From Salipiger profundus (lineage in GTDB: Bacteria > Pseudomonadota > Alphaproteobacteria > Rhodobacterales > Rhodobacteraceae), in NCBI RefSeq assembly GCF_001969385.1, contig NZ_CP014796.1, forward strand, positions 496,001-560,000: a stretch of DNA of 64,000 bases. The letters are read 5' to 3'. The position numbers and the translations under genes were made by a program. Of this stretch, positions 1-10,907 are shown one piece after another (positions within the stretch are counted from its first letter, which is position 1; every line of letters starts with the position of its first letter). The notes beneath the pieces were generated by a model that saw nothing but the letters and a program-made list of their open reading frames with translations, made no database searches and was not told where the DNA came from.

Positions 1-168
1 ACAGAAGACTATGGCATACTGTTCATTCGTTGACAAAAAGATTGTTCCAACAAAGGCAGTTGTTGCGCGATTTTCAATCCCCGCAAATACTGATTTTGCA
101 CATCGCTGTGCGCGTGCCGGAGGGAAGAGGAGCCCGCCTGCACATCTTTACAAAATGGGAGGAATTTC

Positions 169-1560
169 ATGTCCAAGACGACACTGTCTCGCCGTGGGCT
201 GCTGCGCACCGGTGCGATCACCGGCGCCGGCCTGGCGCTGCCGACGATCTTCACCGCCTCGTCTGCACGGGCCTTCACCAACGAGCCCACCGGCGGCTCG
301 GTGACCCTGGGCTTCAACGTTCCGCAGACCGGCCCCTACGCCGACGAGGGCGCCGACGAGCTGCGCGCCTACGAGCTGGCCGTCGAGCATCTTAATGGCG
401 GTGGCGACGGCGGCATGCTGAACACCTTCTCGTCGAAGGCGCTTGAGGGCAACGGCATCCTCGGCAAGAAGGTCGAATACGTCACCGGCGACACCCAGAC
501 CAAGTCCGACGCGGCACGGGCCTCGGCCAAGTCGATGATCGAGAAGGACGGTGCGGTGATGATCACCGGCGGCTCGTCCTCGGGCGTCGCGGTCGCGGTG
601 CAAGGCCTCTGCCAGGAGGCGGGCGTCATCTTCATGGCCGGCCTCACCCACTCGAACGACACCACCGGCAAGGACAAGAAGGCCAACGGCTTCCGCCACT
701 TCTTCGATGCCTACATGTCCGGCGCGGCGCTGGCACCGGTGCTCGCCAAGCAATACGGCGAGGACCGCAAGGCCTACCACCTGACCGCCGACTACACCTG
801 GGGCTGGACGCAGGAAGAGTCGATCAAGGCCGCCACCGAGGCGCTTGGCTGGGAGACGGTCGAGACCGTCAAGACCCCGCTCGCCCAGACCGACTTCTCG
901 TCCTACATCGCGCCGGTGCTGAACTCGGGCGCCGACGTGCTGATCCTGAACCACTACGGCGGCAACATGGTGAACTCGCTCACCAACGCCGTGCAGTTCG
1001 GTCTTCGCGAGAAGCAGGTGAACGGCAGGAACTTCGAAATCGTGGTGCCGCTCTTCTCGCGCCTGATGGCACGCGGCGCGGGCGAGAACATCAAGGGCAT
1101 CCTCGGCTCGACCAACTGGCACTGGTCGCTGTCCGACGAGGGCTCGAAGGCCTTCGTGAAGTCCTTCGGCACCAAGTACGGCTTCCCGCCGAGCCAGGCC
1201 GCGCACACCTGCTACGTGCAGACCCTGCTCTACGCGGACGCCGTGCAGCGCGCGGGCTCCTTCGATCCCTGCGCCGTGGTCGAGGCGCTCGAGGGCGGCG
1301 ACAGCTCGCTTCCGGGCATCTCCTCGCCGGCCAACAAGGGCTACCTCTTCGACGGTCTCGGCAACGGCCAGACGCTTTACCGTTCCGCCGACCACCAGTG
1401 CTTCAAGGACGTGCTGGTCGTGCGCGGCAAGGAGAACCCGACCTCCGAGTTCGACCTTCTCGAGGTGGTCGAGGTCACCCCGGTCAGCCAGGTCTGGTAC
1501 GAGCCCGACCACCCGATGTTCGCGGGCGGCTCGCTCGGCTCCTGCAACCCGGGCGCCTGA
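169..1560 (+). CDS. Tat-exported ABC transporter substrate-binding protein, LivK-like
   Basis: Periplasmic solute receptor of about 463 residues for the importer encoded immediately downstream. The N-terminus carries a twin-arginine motif (SRRGLLRTG, residues 7-15), a hydrophobic stretch and a probable cleavage site after ARA at residue 35, so it should be exported folded by Tat. The rest resembles the type I periplasmic binding fold of branched-chain amino acid, amide or urea receptors (LGFNVPQTGPYADEG near the mature N-terminus). A GGAGG ribosome-binding site lies just before the ATG. The gene leads a receptor-permease-permease-ATPase-ATPase order typical of Liv systems. The substrate cannot be read from sequence. 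Branched-chain amino acids are the default, and short amides or carboxylates are possible. Confidence 0.88.
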   Translation: MSKTTLSRRGLLRTGAITGAGLALPTIFTASSARAFTNEPTGGSVTLGFNVPQTGPYADEGADELRAYELAVEHLNGGGDGGMLNTFSSKALEGNGILGKKVEYVTGDTQTKSDAARASAKSMIEKDGAVMITGGSSSGVAVAVQGLCQEAGVIFMAGLTHSNDTTGKDKKANGFRHFFDAYMSGAALAPVLAKQYGEDRKAYHLTADYTWGWTQEESIKAATEALGWETVETVKTPLAQTDFSSYIAPVLNSGADVLILNHYGGNMVNSLTNAVQFGLREKQVNGRNFEIVVPLFSRLMARGAGENIKGILGSTNWHWSLSDEGSKAFVKSFGTKYGFPPSQAAHTCYVQTLLYADAVQRAGSFDPCAVVEALEGGDSSLPGISSPANKGYLFDGLGNGQTLYRSADHQCFKDVLVVRGKENPTSEFDLLEVVEVTPVSQVWYEPDHPMFAGGSLGSCNPGA

Positions 1561-1668
1561 TCTTCAGGGCATAGGCGGCGCGCGACCCGCGCCGCCCGTC
1601 ATCGCAGCGTTCCCGGCCCCATGCGCCGGGAACGCCCGCCCCTCCTTTGACCTCGAAGGCTTCGGCTC

Positions 1669-2700
1669 ATGGACGCAATCATCCTTCAAATCCTGAACGG
1701 GCTCGACAAGGGCTCGGCCTATGCGCTCATCGCGCTCGGGCTCACGCTCATCTTCGGCACGCTGGGGGTGGTGAACTTCGCCCATGGCGCCCTGTTCATG
1801 ATCGGCGCCTTCTGCGCCGTCACCCTCAACCGGCTGCTCAACCTGTCGCACCAGGTGGTCGACGAGACCCGCACCGACTTTCTCGGCAACCCGCTGAAGG
1901 TCGACGTGCCCTACGTGCAGGATCTCTTCGGAGAGAGCGCCGGCGCGGCGATCATCGACTGGTCGGTGCCGCTGGCAATCCTGTTCTCGATCCCGGTGAT
2001 GATCGCCATCGGCGTCATCATGGAGCGCGGCCTGATCAAGCACTTCTACCGCCGCCCGCACGCCGACCAGATCCTCGTGACCTTCGGCCTTGCCATCGTG
2101 CTGCAGGAGATCATCAAGCAGGTCTACGGCGCCAACCCGATCCCGACGCCGGCGCCCGATGCCTTCACCGGCTCCTTCGACTTCGGCGTGCTGCTGGGCT
2201 TCGATCCCAACGCCATCATCTATCCCTACTGGCGGCTCGTGTATTTCGCCTTTGCCGCCCTCATCATCGGCGCGGTCTTCGCCTTCCTGCAGTTCACCAC
2301 CTTCGGCATGGTGGTACGCGCCGGCATGGCCGACCGCGAGACCGTGGGTCTGCTGGGCATCAACATCGACCGCCGCTTCACCATCATGTTCGGCCTCGCC
2401 GCCGCGGTGGCCGGGCTCGCGGGGGTGATGTACGCGCCGATCAACTCGCCGAACTACCACATGGGCATGGATTTCCTCGTGCTCTCCTTCGTGGTGGTGG
2501 TCGTCGGCGGCATGGGCTCCCTGCCCGGCGCCGTGCTTGCCGGCTTCCTGCTCGGCATTCTCGAAAGCTTCGCCTCGATGAACGAGATCAAGTCGATCCT
2601 TCCCGGCATCGACCAGATCATCATCTACCTCGTGGCCATCGTAATTCTGCTGACGCGTCCCCGTGGCCTGATGGGCCGCAAGGGCGTGATGGAGGACTGA
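1669..2700 (+). CDS. LivH-type ABC transporter permease
   Basis: Integral membrane permease of 343 residues, one of the two channel subunits of the Liv-type importer. It begins with the family-typical segment LNGLDKGSAYALIALGLT, has several hydrophobic helices, and ends with GLMGRKGVMED, as LivH-like proteins do. It is longer than E. coli LivH (about 308 residues) because of a polar insertion around residues 50-90. It follows the receptor gene by 108 bp and is separated from the next permease by only 3 bp, so the four downstream genes are very likely one transcript. Confidence 0.9.
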   Translation: MDAIILQILNGLDKGSAYALIALGLTLIFGTLGVVNFAHGALFMIGAFCAVTLNRLLNLSHQVVDETRTDFLGNPLKVDVPYVQDLFGESAGAAIIDWSVPLAILFSIPVMIAIGVIMERGLIKHFYRRPHADQILVTFGLAIVLQEIIKQVYGANPIPTPAPDAFTGSFDFGVLLGFDPNAIIYPYWRLVYFAFAALIIGAVFAFLQFTTFGMVVRAGMADRETVGLLGINIDRRFTIMFGLAAAVAGLAGVMYAPINSPNYHMGMDFLVLSFVVVVVGGMGSLPGAVLAGFLLGILESFASMNEIKSILPGIDQIIIYLVAIVILLTRPRGLMGRKGVMED

Positions 2701-2703
2701 TCC

Positions 2704-3921
2704 ATGCTCGGACTCGGTAAAAGAGACCTAACCCTCTTCGCGGTCGTGGCGGTGCTCGCGCTCTTCGCACCGTTCATCCTGAACCCCTTTCCCACCGACA
2801 GCGGGCTGGCGCAGTTCAACGCGGGCTACCCGGACCTGATGCAGCGCTTCGTGATCTTCGGGATCCTGGCCATCGGCTTCAACATCCTGTTCGGCCTGAC
2901 CGGCTACCTCAGCTTCGGCCACGCCGCGTTTCTCGGCGTCGGCTCCTACTCGGCGGTGTGGATGTTCAAGCTTCTGAGCATGAACGTCATCCCGGCGATC
3001 CTGCTGTCGATGGTCATGGCGGGGCTCTTCGCGGTGGTGATCGGCTACGTCAGCCTGCGCCGCTCGGGGATCTACTTCTCGATCCTGACGCTGGCCTTCG
3101 CGCAGATGAGCTACAACCTCGCCTACTCGGTGCTGACGCCGATCACCAACGGCGAGACCGGCCTGCAGATCACCCTCGACGATCCGCGCATCCTGGGCGT
3201 CAGCGCCACGGCCGACGGCGGTATCCCGGTCACCAACCTCTTCGGGCTCGAGATGCGCAGCTTCGAAACCGTGGCCATGGGCCCGTGGGAATTCCAGTTC
3301 TCCATCGGCTACTACATCGCGGCGGTCATCATGCTGATCTCGTTCTACGTGGCGATCCGCATCTTCCGCTCGCCCTTCGGCATGATGCTGCGGGCGATCA
3401 AGTCGAACCAGAACCGGCTCTACTACACCGGCCTGAACGCGCGCCCCTACACGCTGGCCGCCTTCGTGATCTCGGGCATGTATGCCGGACTTGCCGGCGG
3501 CCTGCTGGCCTGCATGGACCCGCTCGCGGGCGCCGAGCGGATGCAGTGGACCGCCTCGGGCGAGGTCGTGCTGATGACCATCCTCGGCGGCGCGGGCACG
3601 CTCATCGGACCGGTGCTCGGCGCGGGCTTCATCAAGTACTTCGAGAACATCTTCTCGAAGATCAACGACCAGGTGGTGCACGGCTGGGTGTCCTTCCTGC
3701 CCGACGGGCTCGAGGATCTCGTGGTCGGGCTCATCCACCCCTTCGTCGGCAAGGGCTGGCACCTGACGCTCGGCCTGCTGTTCATGCTGATCGTGATCTT
3801 CCTGCCCGGCGGGCTCGTCGAGGGCGGCCAGCGCATCCGCAACGCCGTCAGCAACCGTCGCAACCGCAATGCGGATGCCGCCGAGGCGCAGGCCGCCTCG
3901 CAGCAGCCCCCGGCCGAATAA
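2704..3921 (+). CDS. LivM-type ABC transporter permease
   Basis: Second membrane subunit of the importer, 405 residues. It shows the LivM hallmark region [20 protein letters not shown] near residue 60 and later [15 protein letters not shown], followed by a polar, alanine- and glutamine-rich C-terminal tail after the last membrane helix. It pairs with the LivH-like permease encoded just upstream. The gene ends 10 bp before the first ATPase gene, with an AAGGAG-type ribosome-binding site in the gap, consistent with one operon. Confidence 0.9.
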   Translation: MLGLGKRDLTLFAVVAVLALFAPFILNPFPTDSGLAQFNAGYPDLMQRFVIFGILAIGFNILFGLTGYLSFGHAAFLGVGSYSAVWMFKLLSMNVIPAILLSMVMAGLFAVVIGYVSLRRSGIYFSILTLAFAQMSYNLAYSVLTPITNGETGLQITLDDPRILGVSATADGGIPVTNLFGLEMRSFETVAMGPWEFQFSIGYYIAAVIMLISFYVAIRIFRSPFGMMLRAIKSNQNRLYYTGLNARPYTLAAFVISGMYAGLAGGLLACMDPLAGAERMQWTASGEVVLMTILGGAGTLIGPVLGAGFIKYFENIFSKINDQVVHGWVSFLPDGLEDLVVGLIHPFVGKGWHLTLGLLFMLIVIFLPGGLVEGGQRIRNAVSNRRNRNADAAEAQAASQQPPAE

Positions 3922-3931
3922 GGAGACCGCC

Positions 3932-4687
3932 ATGGGCATTCTCGAAGTCAAGGACGTCAACAAGCGCTTCGGCGGCCTGAAGGCGCTGACCGACGTGACC
4001 CTCTCGGTGGCCGAGAACTCGGTGCACGCGATCATCGGGCCCAACGGGGCGGGCAAGTCGACGCTGCTCAACTGCCTCGTCGGCAAGCTCATCCCCGACA
4101 CCGGCTCGGTCATGTTCGACGGCCAGTCGGTGCTGGGCCGCAAGCCCTACGAGATCAACCAGATGGGCATTTCCCGCGTGTTCCAGACACCGGAAATCTT
4201 CGGCGACCTGACGGTGATGGAGAACATGATGATCCCGCTCTTCGCACGTCGCGACGGGGTCTTCCGGCTGCACGCCATCGAGTCCGTCGAAAGCGAGCGC
4301 GAACTGCGCGAGCGGGCCGAGGCGATGCTCGCCGACGTCAACATGCTGGAGAAGCGCAACATGCACTCCGCCTCGATGTCGCGTGGCGACAAGCGGCGGC
4401 TCGAGATGGCGATGTGCCTCGTCCAGGAGCCGCGGCTGCTGCTGCTCGACGAGCCCACCGCCGGCATGGCGCGCGCCGACACCAACAACACGATCGACCT
4501 GCTCAGGGAGATCAAGGCCAAGCGCGACATCACCATGGCAATCATCGAGCACGACATGCACGTCGTGTTCAGCCTCGCCGACCGGATCACCGTGCTCGCG
4601 CAGGGCACGCCGCTGGTCGAGGACACGCCCGAGAACATCAAGGGCCACCCCAAGGTGCAGGAAGCCTACCTTGGCGAGCACGCGTAA
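3932..4687 (+). CDS. LivG-type ABC transporter ATP-binding protein
   Basis: Cytoplasmic ATPase of 251 residues that powers the importer. Walker A is GPNGAGKS (residues 36-43), Walker B is LLLLDEP (169-175) and the switch histidine is H207. The ABC signature is unusual: where LSGGQ is expected the sequence reads MSRGD (149-153). Divergent signatures are known in LivG/UrtD-like subunits, so this alone does not imply loss of activity. The start was set at the ATG behind AAGGAGACCGCC. An upstream in-frame ATG lies inside the preceding permease gene. Confidence 0.9.
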   Translation: MGILEVKDVNKRFGGLKALTDVTLSVAENSVHAIIGPNGAGKSTLLNCLVGKLIPDTGSVMFDGQSVLGRKPYEINQMGISRVFQTPEIFGDLTVMENMMIPLFARRDGVFRLHAIESVESERELRERAEAMLADVNMLEKRNMHSASMSRGDKRRLEMAMCLVQEPRLLLLDEPTAGMARADTNNTIDLLREIKAKRDITMAIIEHDMHVVFSLADRITVLAQGTPLVEDTPENIKGHPKVQEAYLGEHA

Positions 4688-4699
4688 GGAGCGGATCAC

Positions 4700-5455
<756 letters not shown>

Positions 5456-5464
5456 CATGGGCTT

Positions 5465-5488
5465 GCGCGGAGGGTCGCCCCTCCGCGC
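5465..5488 (+). terminator. GC hairpin after the ABC transporter operon
   Basis: A perfect 10-bp stem (GCGCGGAGGG with CCCTCCGCGC) closes a 4-nt loop directly after the last ATPase gene. There is no U-tract, so it may act as a transcript-end stabiliser or weak terminator rather than a classical intrinsic terminator. Confidence 0.55.
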
Positions 5489-5509
5489 TGCCCTGGAATA
5501 TGTGCGAAT

Positions 5510-5530
5510 TTTCAGCGGCATTTGCTGAAA
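5510..5530. promoter_or_regulatory. Inverted repeat upstream of acetyl-CoA synthetase
   Basis: TTTCAGC and GCTGAAA form perfect 7-bp arms around a 7-nt spacer, about 80 bp before the acetyl-CoA synthetase start. The position and symmetry suit an operator for a dimeric regulator. Which regulator is unknown, and it could also be a small RNA hairpin. Confidence 0.4.
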
Positions 5531-5610
5531 CATTCCACCAAATGCCTATTGCCATCCCTCGCCGCGCGCGTTTCCCTTGATCATCGAATTCCGTGGAGGA
5601 GGAACCACAC

Positions 5611-7554
5611 ATGTCCGACACCTACCCCCCGTCTTCCGATTTCGTATCGCACGCGCATGTTGATGGTGCGGCGTATGACGAGATGTATGCGCGCTCGATC
5701 AGCGACCCCGAGGGGTTCTGGGCCGAGCAGGCGCAGCGGCTGGAGTGGATGGCGCGGCCGACGAAGATCAAGAACACCCGCTTCGATTTCGGCAACGTCG
5801 ACATCAAGTGGTACGAGGACGGCGTGCTCAACGTCGCCTACAACTGCATCGACCGGCACCTGCCGGCCCGCGCCAACCAGACCGCGATCATCTTCGAGCC
5901 CGACGAGCCGGGCGACCCCGCGCAGCACATCACCTATGCCGAGCTCTACGACAAGGTGAACCGCATGGCCAACGTCCTGCTGAGCCAGGGCGTCATGCGC
6001 GGCGACCGCGTCGTCATCTACCTGCCAATGATCCCCGAGGCCGCCTATGCCATGCTGGCCTGCGCGCGCATCGGCGCGATCCACTCCATCGTCTTCGCCG
6101 GCTTCTCGCCCGACGCGCTGGCCAACCGCATCAACGACTGCGGCGCCAAGATCGTCATCACCGCCGACACCGCGCCGCGCGGCGGCCGCCGCACCGCGCT
6201 GAAGTCGAACACCGACGCCGCGCTGCTGCACTGCTCGGACAAGGTGCGCTGCCTCGTCGTCAAGCACACCGGCGACCAGACCAGCTGGATCGACGGCCGC
6301 GACGTCGATCTCAACTATCTCATGGAGCACGCGGCGCCCGACTGCCCGCCGCGCCCGATGAACGCCGAAGATCCCCTTTTCATCCTCTATACCTCGGGCT
6401 CGACCGGCAAGCCCAAGGGGGTTGTGCACTCCACAGGTGGATATTTGGTTTACACCGCCCTCACCCACGAGGTGGTGTTCGATTACCACGAGGGCGACGT
6501 CTACTGGTGCACCGCCGACGTGGGCTGGGTCACCGGCCACAGCTACATCGTCTACGGCCCCCTCGCCAACGGCGCCACCACGCTGATGTTCGAGGGCGTG
6601 CCCACCTACCCCGACGCCAGCCGCTTCTGGCAGGTCTGCGAGAAGCACAAGGTGAACCAGTTCTACACCGCGCCGACCGCGATCCGCGCGCTGATGGGCC
6701 AGGGTGACGAATTCGTAACGAAATGCGACCTATCCTCGCTCAAGGTGCTGGGCACCGTGGGCGAACCGATCAACCCGGAGGCGTGGAACTGGTACAATGA
6801 CAAGGTCGGTCAGGGCCGCTGCCCGATCGTCGACACCTGGTGGCAGACCGAAACCGGCGGGCACCTGATGACCCCGCTGCCGGGCGCGCATGCGACCAAG
6901 CCCGGCTCGGCGATGAAGCCGTTCTTCGGGGTGAAGCCCGTGGTGCTCGAGCCGACCTCGGGCGAAGAGATCCACGACTTCCCGACCGAGGGCGTGCTGG
7001 CCATCGCCGACAGCTGGCCGGGGCAGATGCGCACCGTCTGGGGCGATCACGAGCGGTTCGAGAGCACCTATTTCCAGCAGTACAAGGGCTACTACTTCTC
7101 CGGCGACGGCTGCCGGGTGGATGCCGACGGCGACTTCTGGATCACCGGGCGCGTCGACGACGTGATCAACGTCTCGGGCCACCGCATGGGCACCGCCGAG
7201 GTGGAATCGGCGCTGGTCGCGCACTCCAAGGTCGCCGAGGCTGCGGTGGTGGGCTACCCGCACCCGGTGAAGGGTCAGGGCATCTACTGCTACGTCACCC
7301 TGATGAACGACATCGAACCCTCGGACGAGCTGGTCAAGGAACTGCGCGCCTGGGTCCGCACCGAGATCGGCCCCATCGCCTCGCCCGACCTCATCCAGTG
7401 GGCCCCGGGCCTGCCCAAGACCCGCTCGGGCAAGATCATGCGCCGCATCCTGCGCAAGATCGCCGAGAACGACTACGGCGCACTCGGCGACACCTCGACC
7501 CTCGCCGACCCATCCGTCGTCGACGACCTCATCGAAAACCGCGCGAACAAGTAA
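5611..7554 (+). CDS. acs: acetyl-CoA synthetase
   Basis: AMP-forming acetate--CoA ligase of about 647 residues, the usual length of Acs. It converts acetate, ATP and CoA to acetyl-CoA in the cytoplasm. The adenylation motif [11 protein letters not shown] is present, as is the C-terminal TRSGKIMRR segment, whose lysine is the catalytic residue inactivated by acetylation in Acs enzymes. The start is the ATG behind GGAGGAGGAACCACAC. An upstream in-frame GTG lies inside that ribosome-binding site. The gene follows the ABC importer in the same direction after 155 bp holding a hairpin and an inverted repeat, so it probably has its own promoter. Confidence 0.96.
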   Translation: MSDTYPPSSDFVSHAHVDGAAYDEMYARSISDPEGFWAEQAQRLEWMARPTKIKNTRFDFGNVDIKWYEDGVLNVAYNCIDRHLPARANQTAIIFEPDEPGDPAQHITYAELYDKVNRMANVLLSQGVMRGDRVVIYLPMIPEAAYAMLACARIGAIHSIVFAGFSPDALANRINDCGAKIVITADTAPRGGRRTALKSNTDAALLHCSDKVRCLVVKHTGDQTSWIDGRDVDLNYLMEHAAPDCPPRPMNAEDPLFILYTSGSTGKPKGVVHSTGGYLVYTALTHEVVFDYHEGDVYWCTADVGWVTGHSYIVYGPLANGATTLMFEGVPTYPDASRFWQVCEKHKVNQFYTAPTAIRALMGQGDEFVTKCDLSSLKVLGTVGEPINPEAWNWYNDKVGQGRCPIVDTWWQTETGGHLMTPLPGAHATKPGSAMKPFFGVKPVVLEPTSGEEIHDFPTEGVLAIADSWPGQMRTVWGDHERFESTYFQQYKGYYFSGDGCRVDADGDFWITGRVDDVINVSGHRMGTAEVESALVAHSKVAEAAVVGYPHPVKGQGIYCYVTLMNDIEPSDELVKELRAWVRTEIGPIASPDLIQWAPGLPKTRSGKIMRRILRKIAENDYGALGDTSTLADPSVVDDLIENRANK

Positions 7555-7574
7555 CGCGCGTTGGACCATGCGAC

Positions 7575-7602
7575 AGCGGCCCTCCCTGAGCGGGGGGCCG
7601 CT
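7575..7602 (+). terminator. Hairpin downstream of acs
   Basis: AGCGGCCC pairs with GGGCCGCT around a 12-nt loop 20 bp after the acs stop. The following sequence is only weakly T-rich, so intrinsic termination is plausible but not certain. Confidence 0.5.
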
Positions 7603-7737
7603 TGCCTCTTGCAGCCCGAGGCTTCCGTTTACCAAGTCTTGGAAAACCCCGAAAAATTCGAACGTTTCCGCTGCCAGATACTGCCTGACATGCTATGATC
7701 CGTGTCGTGGGGGCACAGTCTCTGATGGAGAAGATCC

Positions 7738-8172
7738 ATGCAGTTCACAGGTGTTTCACATGCGGTGGCACCTTTGGCCACCGGGCATCCTCAGGGCCTT
7801 CCGGCAACACCGGACGGTCCGCCCGCCGAAACCCGGGTTCAACCCATTTCGGAACAGGCCAAGGCGGGCACCGGATCGAATGATGCCCCCGGCGGCCAGC
7901 CCGAGCCGAAGGCCCACACCGCACCACCATCGATCATGCAAATCAAGATCTCGGCGCTTCTGGAGCAGCAGGCGAGATCGCTGCAAGAGGATCGCAGGGC
8001 GAACGGTCCGGACAGCGACGCCTCGGAGGGGCGACGTCCGGCGATAGAAGACACCGCGTCGCGGCGCCGACCGGATCCGCGGGCCAAGGACGAAGAGCCG
8101 CCAGCGCCGAGCAGTGAGCCGCAAGACGACGAGCCGATACAACTCCGGCCCGAAGCACGCGACCCGGCCTGA
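7738..8172 (+). CDS. hypothetical proline-rich, probably disordered protein
   Basis: Predicted 144-residue protein of unknown function. The first half and the C-terminal third are rich in Pro, Ala, Gln, Asp and Arg and look disordered. The only segment with helical character is around residues 65-85 (PPSIMQIKISALLEQQARSL). No signal peptide or membrane segment is evident. A GGAGAAG ribosome-binding site sits 5 nt before the chosen ATG, which supports translation. It lies upstream of accB with 193 bp between them. Coding status is likely but not certain. Confidence 0.55.
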   Translation: MQFTGVSHAVAPLATGHPQGLPATPDGPPAETRVQPISEQAKAGTGSNDAPGGQPEPKAHTAPPSIMQIKISALLEQQARSLQEDRRANGPDSDASEGRRPAIEDTASRRRPDPRAKDEEPPAPSSEPQDDEPIQLRPEARDPA

Positions 8173-8365
8173 TTCGCACCTGGGGTCCGCCTGGCCCCGG
8201 GCCCCGCTCTTCGCGGTTCACGGATCGCGGAGCGCCAAGCTGAATGACCTGCAAGCCCGCCATTTCGGCGCTGCCGTCGCTTTTCATGGCCAAAAGCTTT
8301 GTCTATAAGCGCCCAATCTAGGGGCCACGGAAAAATCGGCCCGGCAAATCACCGGCGAGGATTGC

Positions 8366-8854
8366 ATGAGCAAAGACACCCACGAAGCCGACGTGTCCTT
8401 CATCAAGGCATTGGCAGAACTTCTCCGCGAGAACGAGCTGACCGAACTGGAAGTGAAACGTGACTACGGCGAAGACGACAGTCTGAACGTGCGCGTCAGC
8501 CGCGCGGCGCCGCAGGCCGCGCCGGTCGCCGCCGTTGCGGCTCCGGCAGCAGCGCCCGTTGCTCCGGCTCCGGCCGCCCCCGCCGCGGCCGAAACCATGC
8601 CCGAGGATCCCGCAGCGCACCCCGGCGCCGTGACCTCGCCCATGGTCGGCACCGTCTACATGCAGCCCGAGCCGGGCGCGCCCTCGTTCATCTCGGTCGG
8701 CCAGCAGGTTCGCGAAGGCGACACGCTGATCATCGTCGAGGCGATGAAGACAATGAACCACATTCCCGCCCCGCGTGCGGGCACCGTGAAGCGCATCCTC
8801 GTCGAGGACGGCGCCCCCGTCGAATACGGCGCGCCCCTGGTCATCCTCGAGTAA
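8366..8854 (+). CDS. accB: acetyl-CoA carboxylase biotin carboxyl carrier protein
   Basis: BCCP subunit of acetyl-CoA carboxylase, 162 residues. The C-terminal biotinyl domain (about 85-162) carries the biotin acceptor Lys128 in the motif EAMKTMN. An Ala/Pro-rich flexible linker spans about 46-80 and the N-terminal helical region is typical of AccB. It shuttles carboxybiotin between AccC and the AccAD carboxyltransferase, the first committed step of fatty acid synthesis. accC follows after 9 bp, the conserved accBC operon. Confidence 0.96.
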   Translation: MSKDTHEADVSFIKALAELLRENELTELEVKRDYGEDDSLNVRVSRAAPQAAPVAAVAAPAAAPVAPAPAAPAAAETMPEDPAAHPGAVTSPMVGTVYMQPEPGAPSFISVGQQVREGDTLIIVEAMKTMNHIPAPRAGTVKRILVEDGAPVEYGAPLVILE

Positions 8855-8863
8855 GGGGTCCCC

Positions 8864-10219
8864 ATGTTCGACAAGATCCTCATCGCCAACCGGGGCGAGA
8901 TCGCGCTGCGCGTCATCCGCGCCTGCCGCGAGATGGGCATCGCCTCCGTCGCGGTGCATTCGACCGCCGATGCCGACGCCATGCACGTGCGCATGGCCGA
9001 CGAGACGATCTGCATCGGTCCGGCCGCGTCGCCCGAAAGCTACCTGAGCCCGCCCGCGATCATCTCGGCCTGCGAAGTCACCGGCGCGCAGGCGATCCAC
9101 CCGGGCTACGGTTTCCTCTCCGAGAATGCGCGCTTCGTGCAGATGGTCGAGGATCACGGCCTGACCTTCATCGGCCCCTCGGCGGCGCATATCCGCACCA
9201 TGGGTGACAAGATCACCGCGAAGGACACCATGAAGGCGCTCGGCGTGCCCTGCGTGCCCGGCTCCGAGGGCGGCGTTCCCGACGTCGAGACCGCCAAGCA
9301 GATCGGTCGCGACTTCGGCTACCCGGTGATCATCAAGGCCACCGCCGGTGGCGGCGGGCGCGGCATGAAGGTCGCGCACAACGAAGAAGAGATGGAGCGC
9401 GCCTTCCAGACCGCGCGGGCCGAGGGCAAGGCCGCCTTCGGCAACGACGAGGTCTACATCGAGAAGTACCTCCAGAAGCCGCGGCACATCGAGATCCAGG
9501 TCTTCGGCGACGGCAAGGGCAACGCGGTGCACCTGGGCGAGCGCGACTGCTCGCTGCAGCGCCGCCATCAGAAGGTGTTCGAGGAAGCCCCCGGCCCCTG
9601 CATCACCGAGGAAGAGCGCGCGCGCATCGGCGCCACCTGCGCCAAGGCGATCGCCGATCTCGGTTACGCCGGCGCCGGCACGATCGAGTTCCTCTACGAG
9701 GATGGCGAGTTCTACTTCATCGAAATGAACACCCGCCTGCAGGTCGAGCACCCGGTCACCGAGGCGATCTTCGGCGTCGATCTCGTGCGCGAGCAGATCC
9801 GCGTGGCCGAGGGCTACCCTCTGTCGTTCAGCCAGGAAGACCTGTTCATCAACGGCCATGCCATCGAGGTGCGGATCAACGCCGAGCGCGTTCCCAGCTT
9901 CTCCCCCTGCCCCGGCAAGATCACCCAGTATCACGCCCCGGGCGGCCTTGGCGTGCGGATGGATTCGGCGCTCTATCAGGGCTATTCGATCCCGCCCTAC
10001 TACGACAGCCTCATCGGCAAGCTCATCGTGCACGGGCGCGACCGGACCGAGGCGCTGTCGCGTCTCAACCGTGCGCTCGGCGAGCTGATCGTCGACGGCG
10101 TGGATACCACCATCCCGCTGTTCCACGCGCTGCTTCAGGAACAGGCGATCCACACGGGCGACTACAACATCCACTGGCTGGAGAAATGGCTCGCGACGGA
10201 GCCTTTCTCGGGAGAGTGA
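8864..10219 (+). CDS. accC: acetyl-CoA carboxylase biotin carboxylase subunit
   Basis: Biotin carboxylase of 451 residues, ATP-grasp family, which carboxylates the biotin on AccB using bicarbonate and ATP. It begins [17 protein letters not shown], has the glycine-rich ATP loop [12 protein letters not shown], and the active-site segment [15 protein letters not shown]. Length and motifs are complete. It is translationally close to accB and is followed after 49 bp by aat in the same direction. Confidence 0.97.
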   Translation: MFDKILIANRGEIALRVIRACREMGIASVAVHSTADADAMHVRMADETICIGPAASPESYLSPPAIISACEVTGAQAIHPGYGFLSENARFVQMVEDHGLTFIGPSAAHIRTMGDKITAKDTMKALGVPCVPGSEGGVPDVETAKQIGRDFGYPVIIKATAGGGGRGMKVAHNEEEMERAFQTARAEGKAAFGNDEVYIEKYLQKPRHIEIQVFGDGKGNAVHLGERDCSLQRRHQKVFEEAPGPCITEEERARIGATCAKAIADLGYAGAGTIEFLYEDGEFYFIEMNTRLQVEHPVTEAIFGVDLVREQIRVAEGYPLSFSQEDLFINGHAIEVRINAERVPSFSPCPGKITQYHAPGGLGVRMDSALYQGYSIPPYYDSLIGKLIVHGRDRTEALSRLNRALGELIVDGVDTTIPLFHALLQEQAIHTGDYNIHWLEKWLATEPFSGE

Positions 10220-10268
10220 TGGAGGGGCGCGGCGCATATCCGCAGCCCATGCCCGCGGGGGCCCGGGG

Positions 10269-10907
10269 ATGACCATCATCACCCCCGAGCTCCTGCTGAG
10301 GGCCTATCGCTCGGGCATCTTCCCGATGGCCGAGCACCGCGACGATCCCGAGCTGTTCTGGGTCGATCCGCGCCAGCGTGGGATCATCCCGCTGAACGGT
10401 TTGCACATCTCGCGCAGCCTTGCGCGCCGCCTCAGGCGCGACGACTACAGCGTCACCGTGGACCAGGACTTCGAAGGCGTGATCGACGCCTGCGCAGACC
10501 GCCAGGAGACCTGGATCAACCAGGAAATCCGATCGCTTTTCATCGAGTTGCACGAACGCGGCATCGCTCATTCGCTCGAGGTCTGGATGGACGGAGAGCT
10601 GGCCGGCGGTGTCTACGGACTCGAGGTGGGCGGCGCCTTCTGCGGGGAGTCCATGTTCTCGCGCCGCCGGGATGGCTCGAAGATCGCGCTGTGCTGGCTG
10701 ATCGACTTGCTACGCCGCGCAGGCTTCAGCCTGTTCGACACTCAGTTCCTGACCGAGCATCTCGCGTCGCTCGGCGGGATCGAGATCAACCGGGCGGACT
10801 ATCGGGCCCGATTGCTCGAGGCGCTTTCACATGAGGCAGATTTTGCCGGAACGCCGCTCGCGGCGTCCGGTCAGGCTGTGGTGCAACGCAACGCCCAGAC
10901 GTCGTAA
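10269..10907 (+). CDS. aat: leucyl/phenylalanyl-tRNA--protein transferase
   Basis: Transfers Leu or Phe from aminoacyl-tRNA to the N-terminal Arg or Lys of proteins, making them ClpS/ClpAP substrates (N-degron pathway). The protein has 212 residues with the family signatures GIFPMAEHRDDPELFWVDP near the N-terminus, GGVYGLEVGGAFCGESMFSRR in the centre and LFDTQFLTEHLASLGG near the C-terminus. Its 3' end overlaps the convergent DUF2155 gene by 37 bp. clpX and clpP lie about 1.5 to 3 kb away on the other strand, but no direct link is implied. Confidence 0.94.
   Translation: MTIITPELLLRAYRSGIFPMAEHRDDPELFWVDPRQRGIIPLNGLHISRSLARRLRRDDYSVTVDQDFEGVIDACADRQETWINQEIRSLFIELHERGIAHSLEVWMDGELAGGVYGLEVGGAFCGESMFSRRRDGSKIALCWLIDLLRRAGFSLFDTQFLTEHLASLGGIEINRADYRARLLEALSHEADFAGTPLAASGQAVVQRNAQTS

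Noticed and set aside
1..168. TTGACA-like box at 30-35 as promoter of the ABC operon
   Set aside because: No acceptable -10 element at the expected 16-18 bp distance, so I did not call a promoter.
148..1512. 454-codon minus-strand ORF opposite the substrate-binding protein
   Set aside because: Arg/Gly/Val/His-rich shadow of a clear Tat-exported receptor gene. No ribosome-binding site and no family resemblance.
2728..4143. Long minus-strand ORF opposite the LivM and LivG genes
   Set aside because: Mirror of two well-supported genes; composition (Glu/His/Arg/Asp-rich) is typical of antisense frames in high-GC DNA.
8318..10282. 654-codon minus-strand ORF opposite accB/accC
   Set aside because: Shadow frame of conserved genes. 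No recognisable domain.
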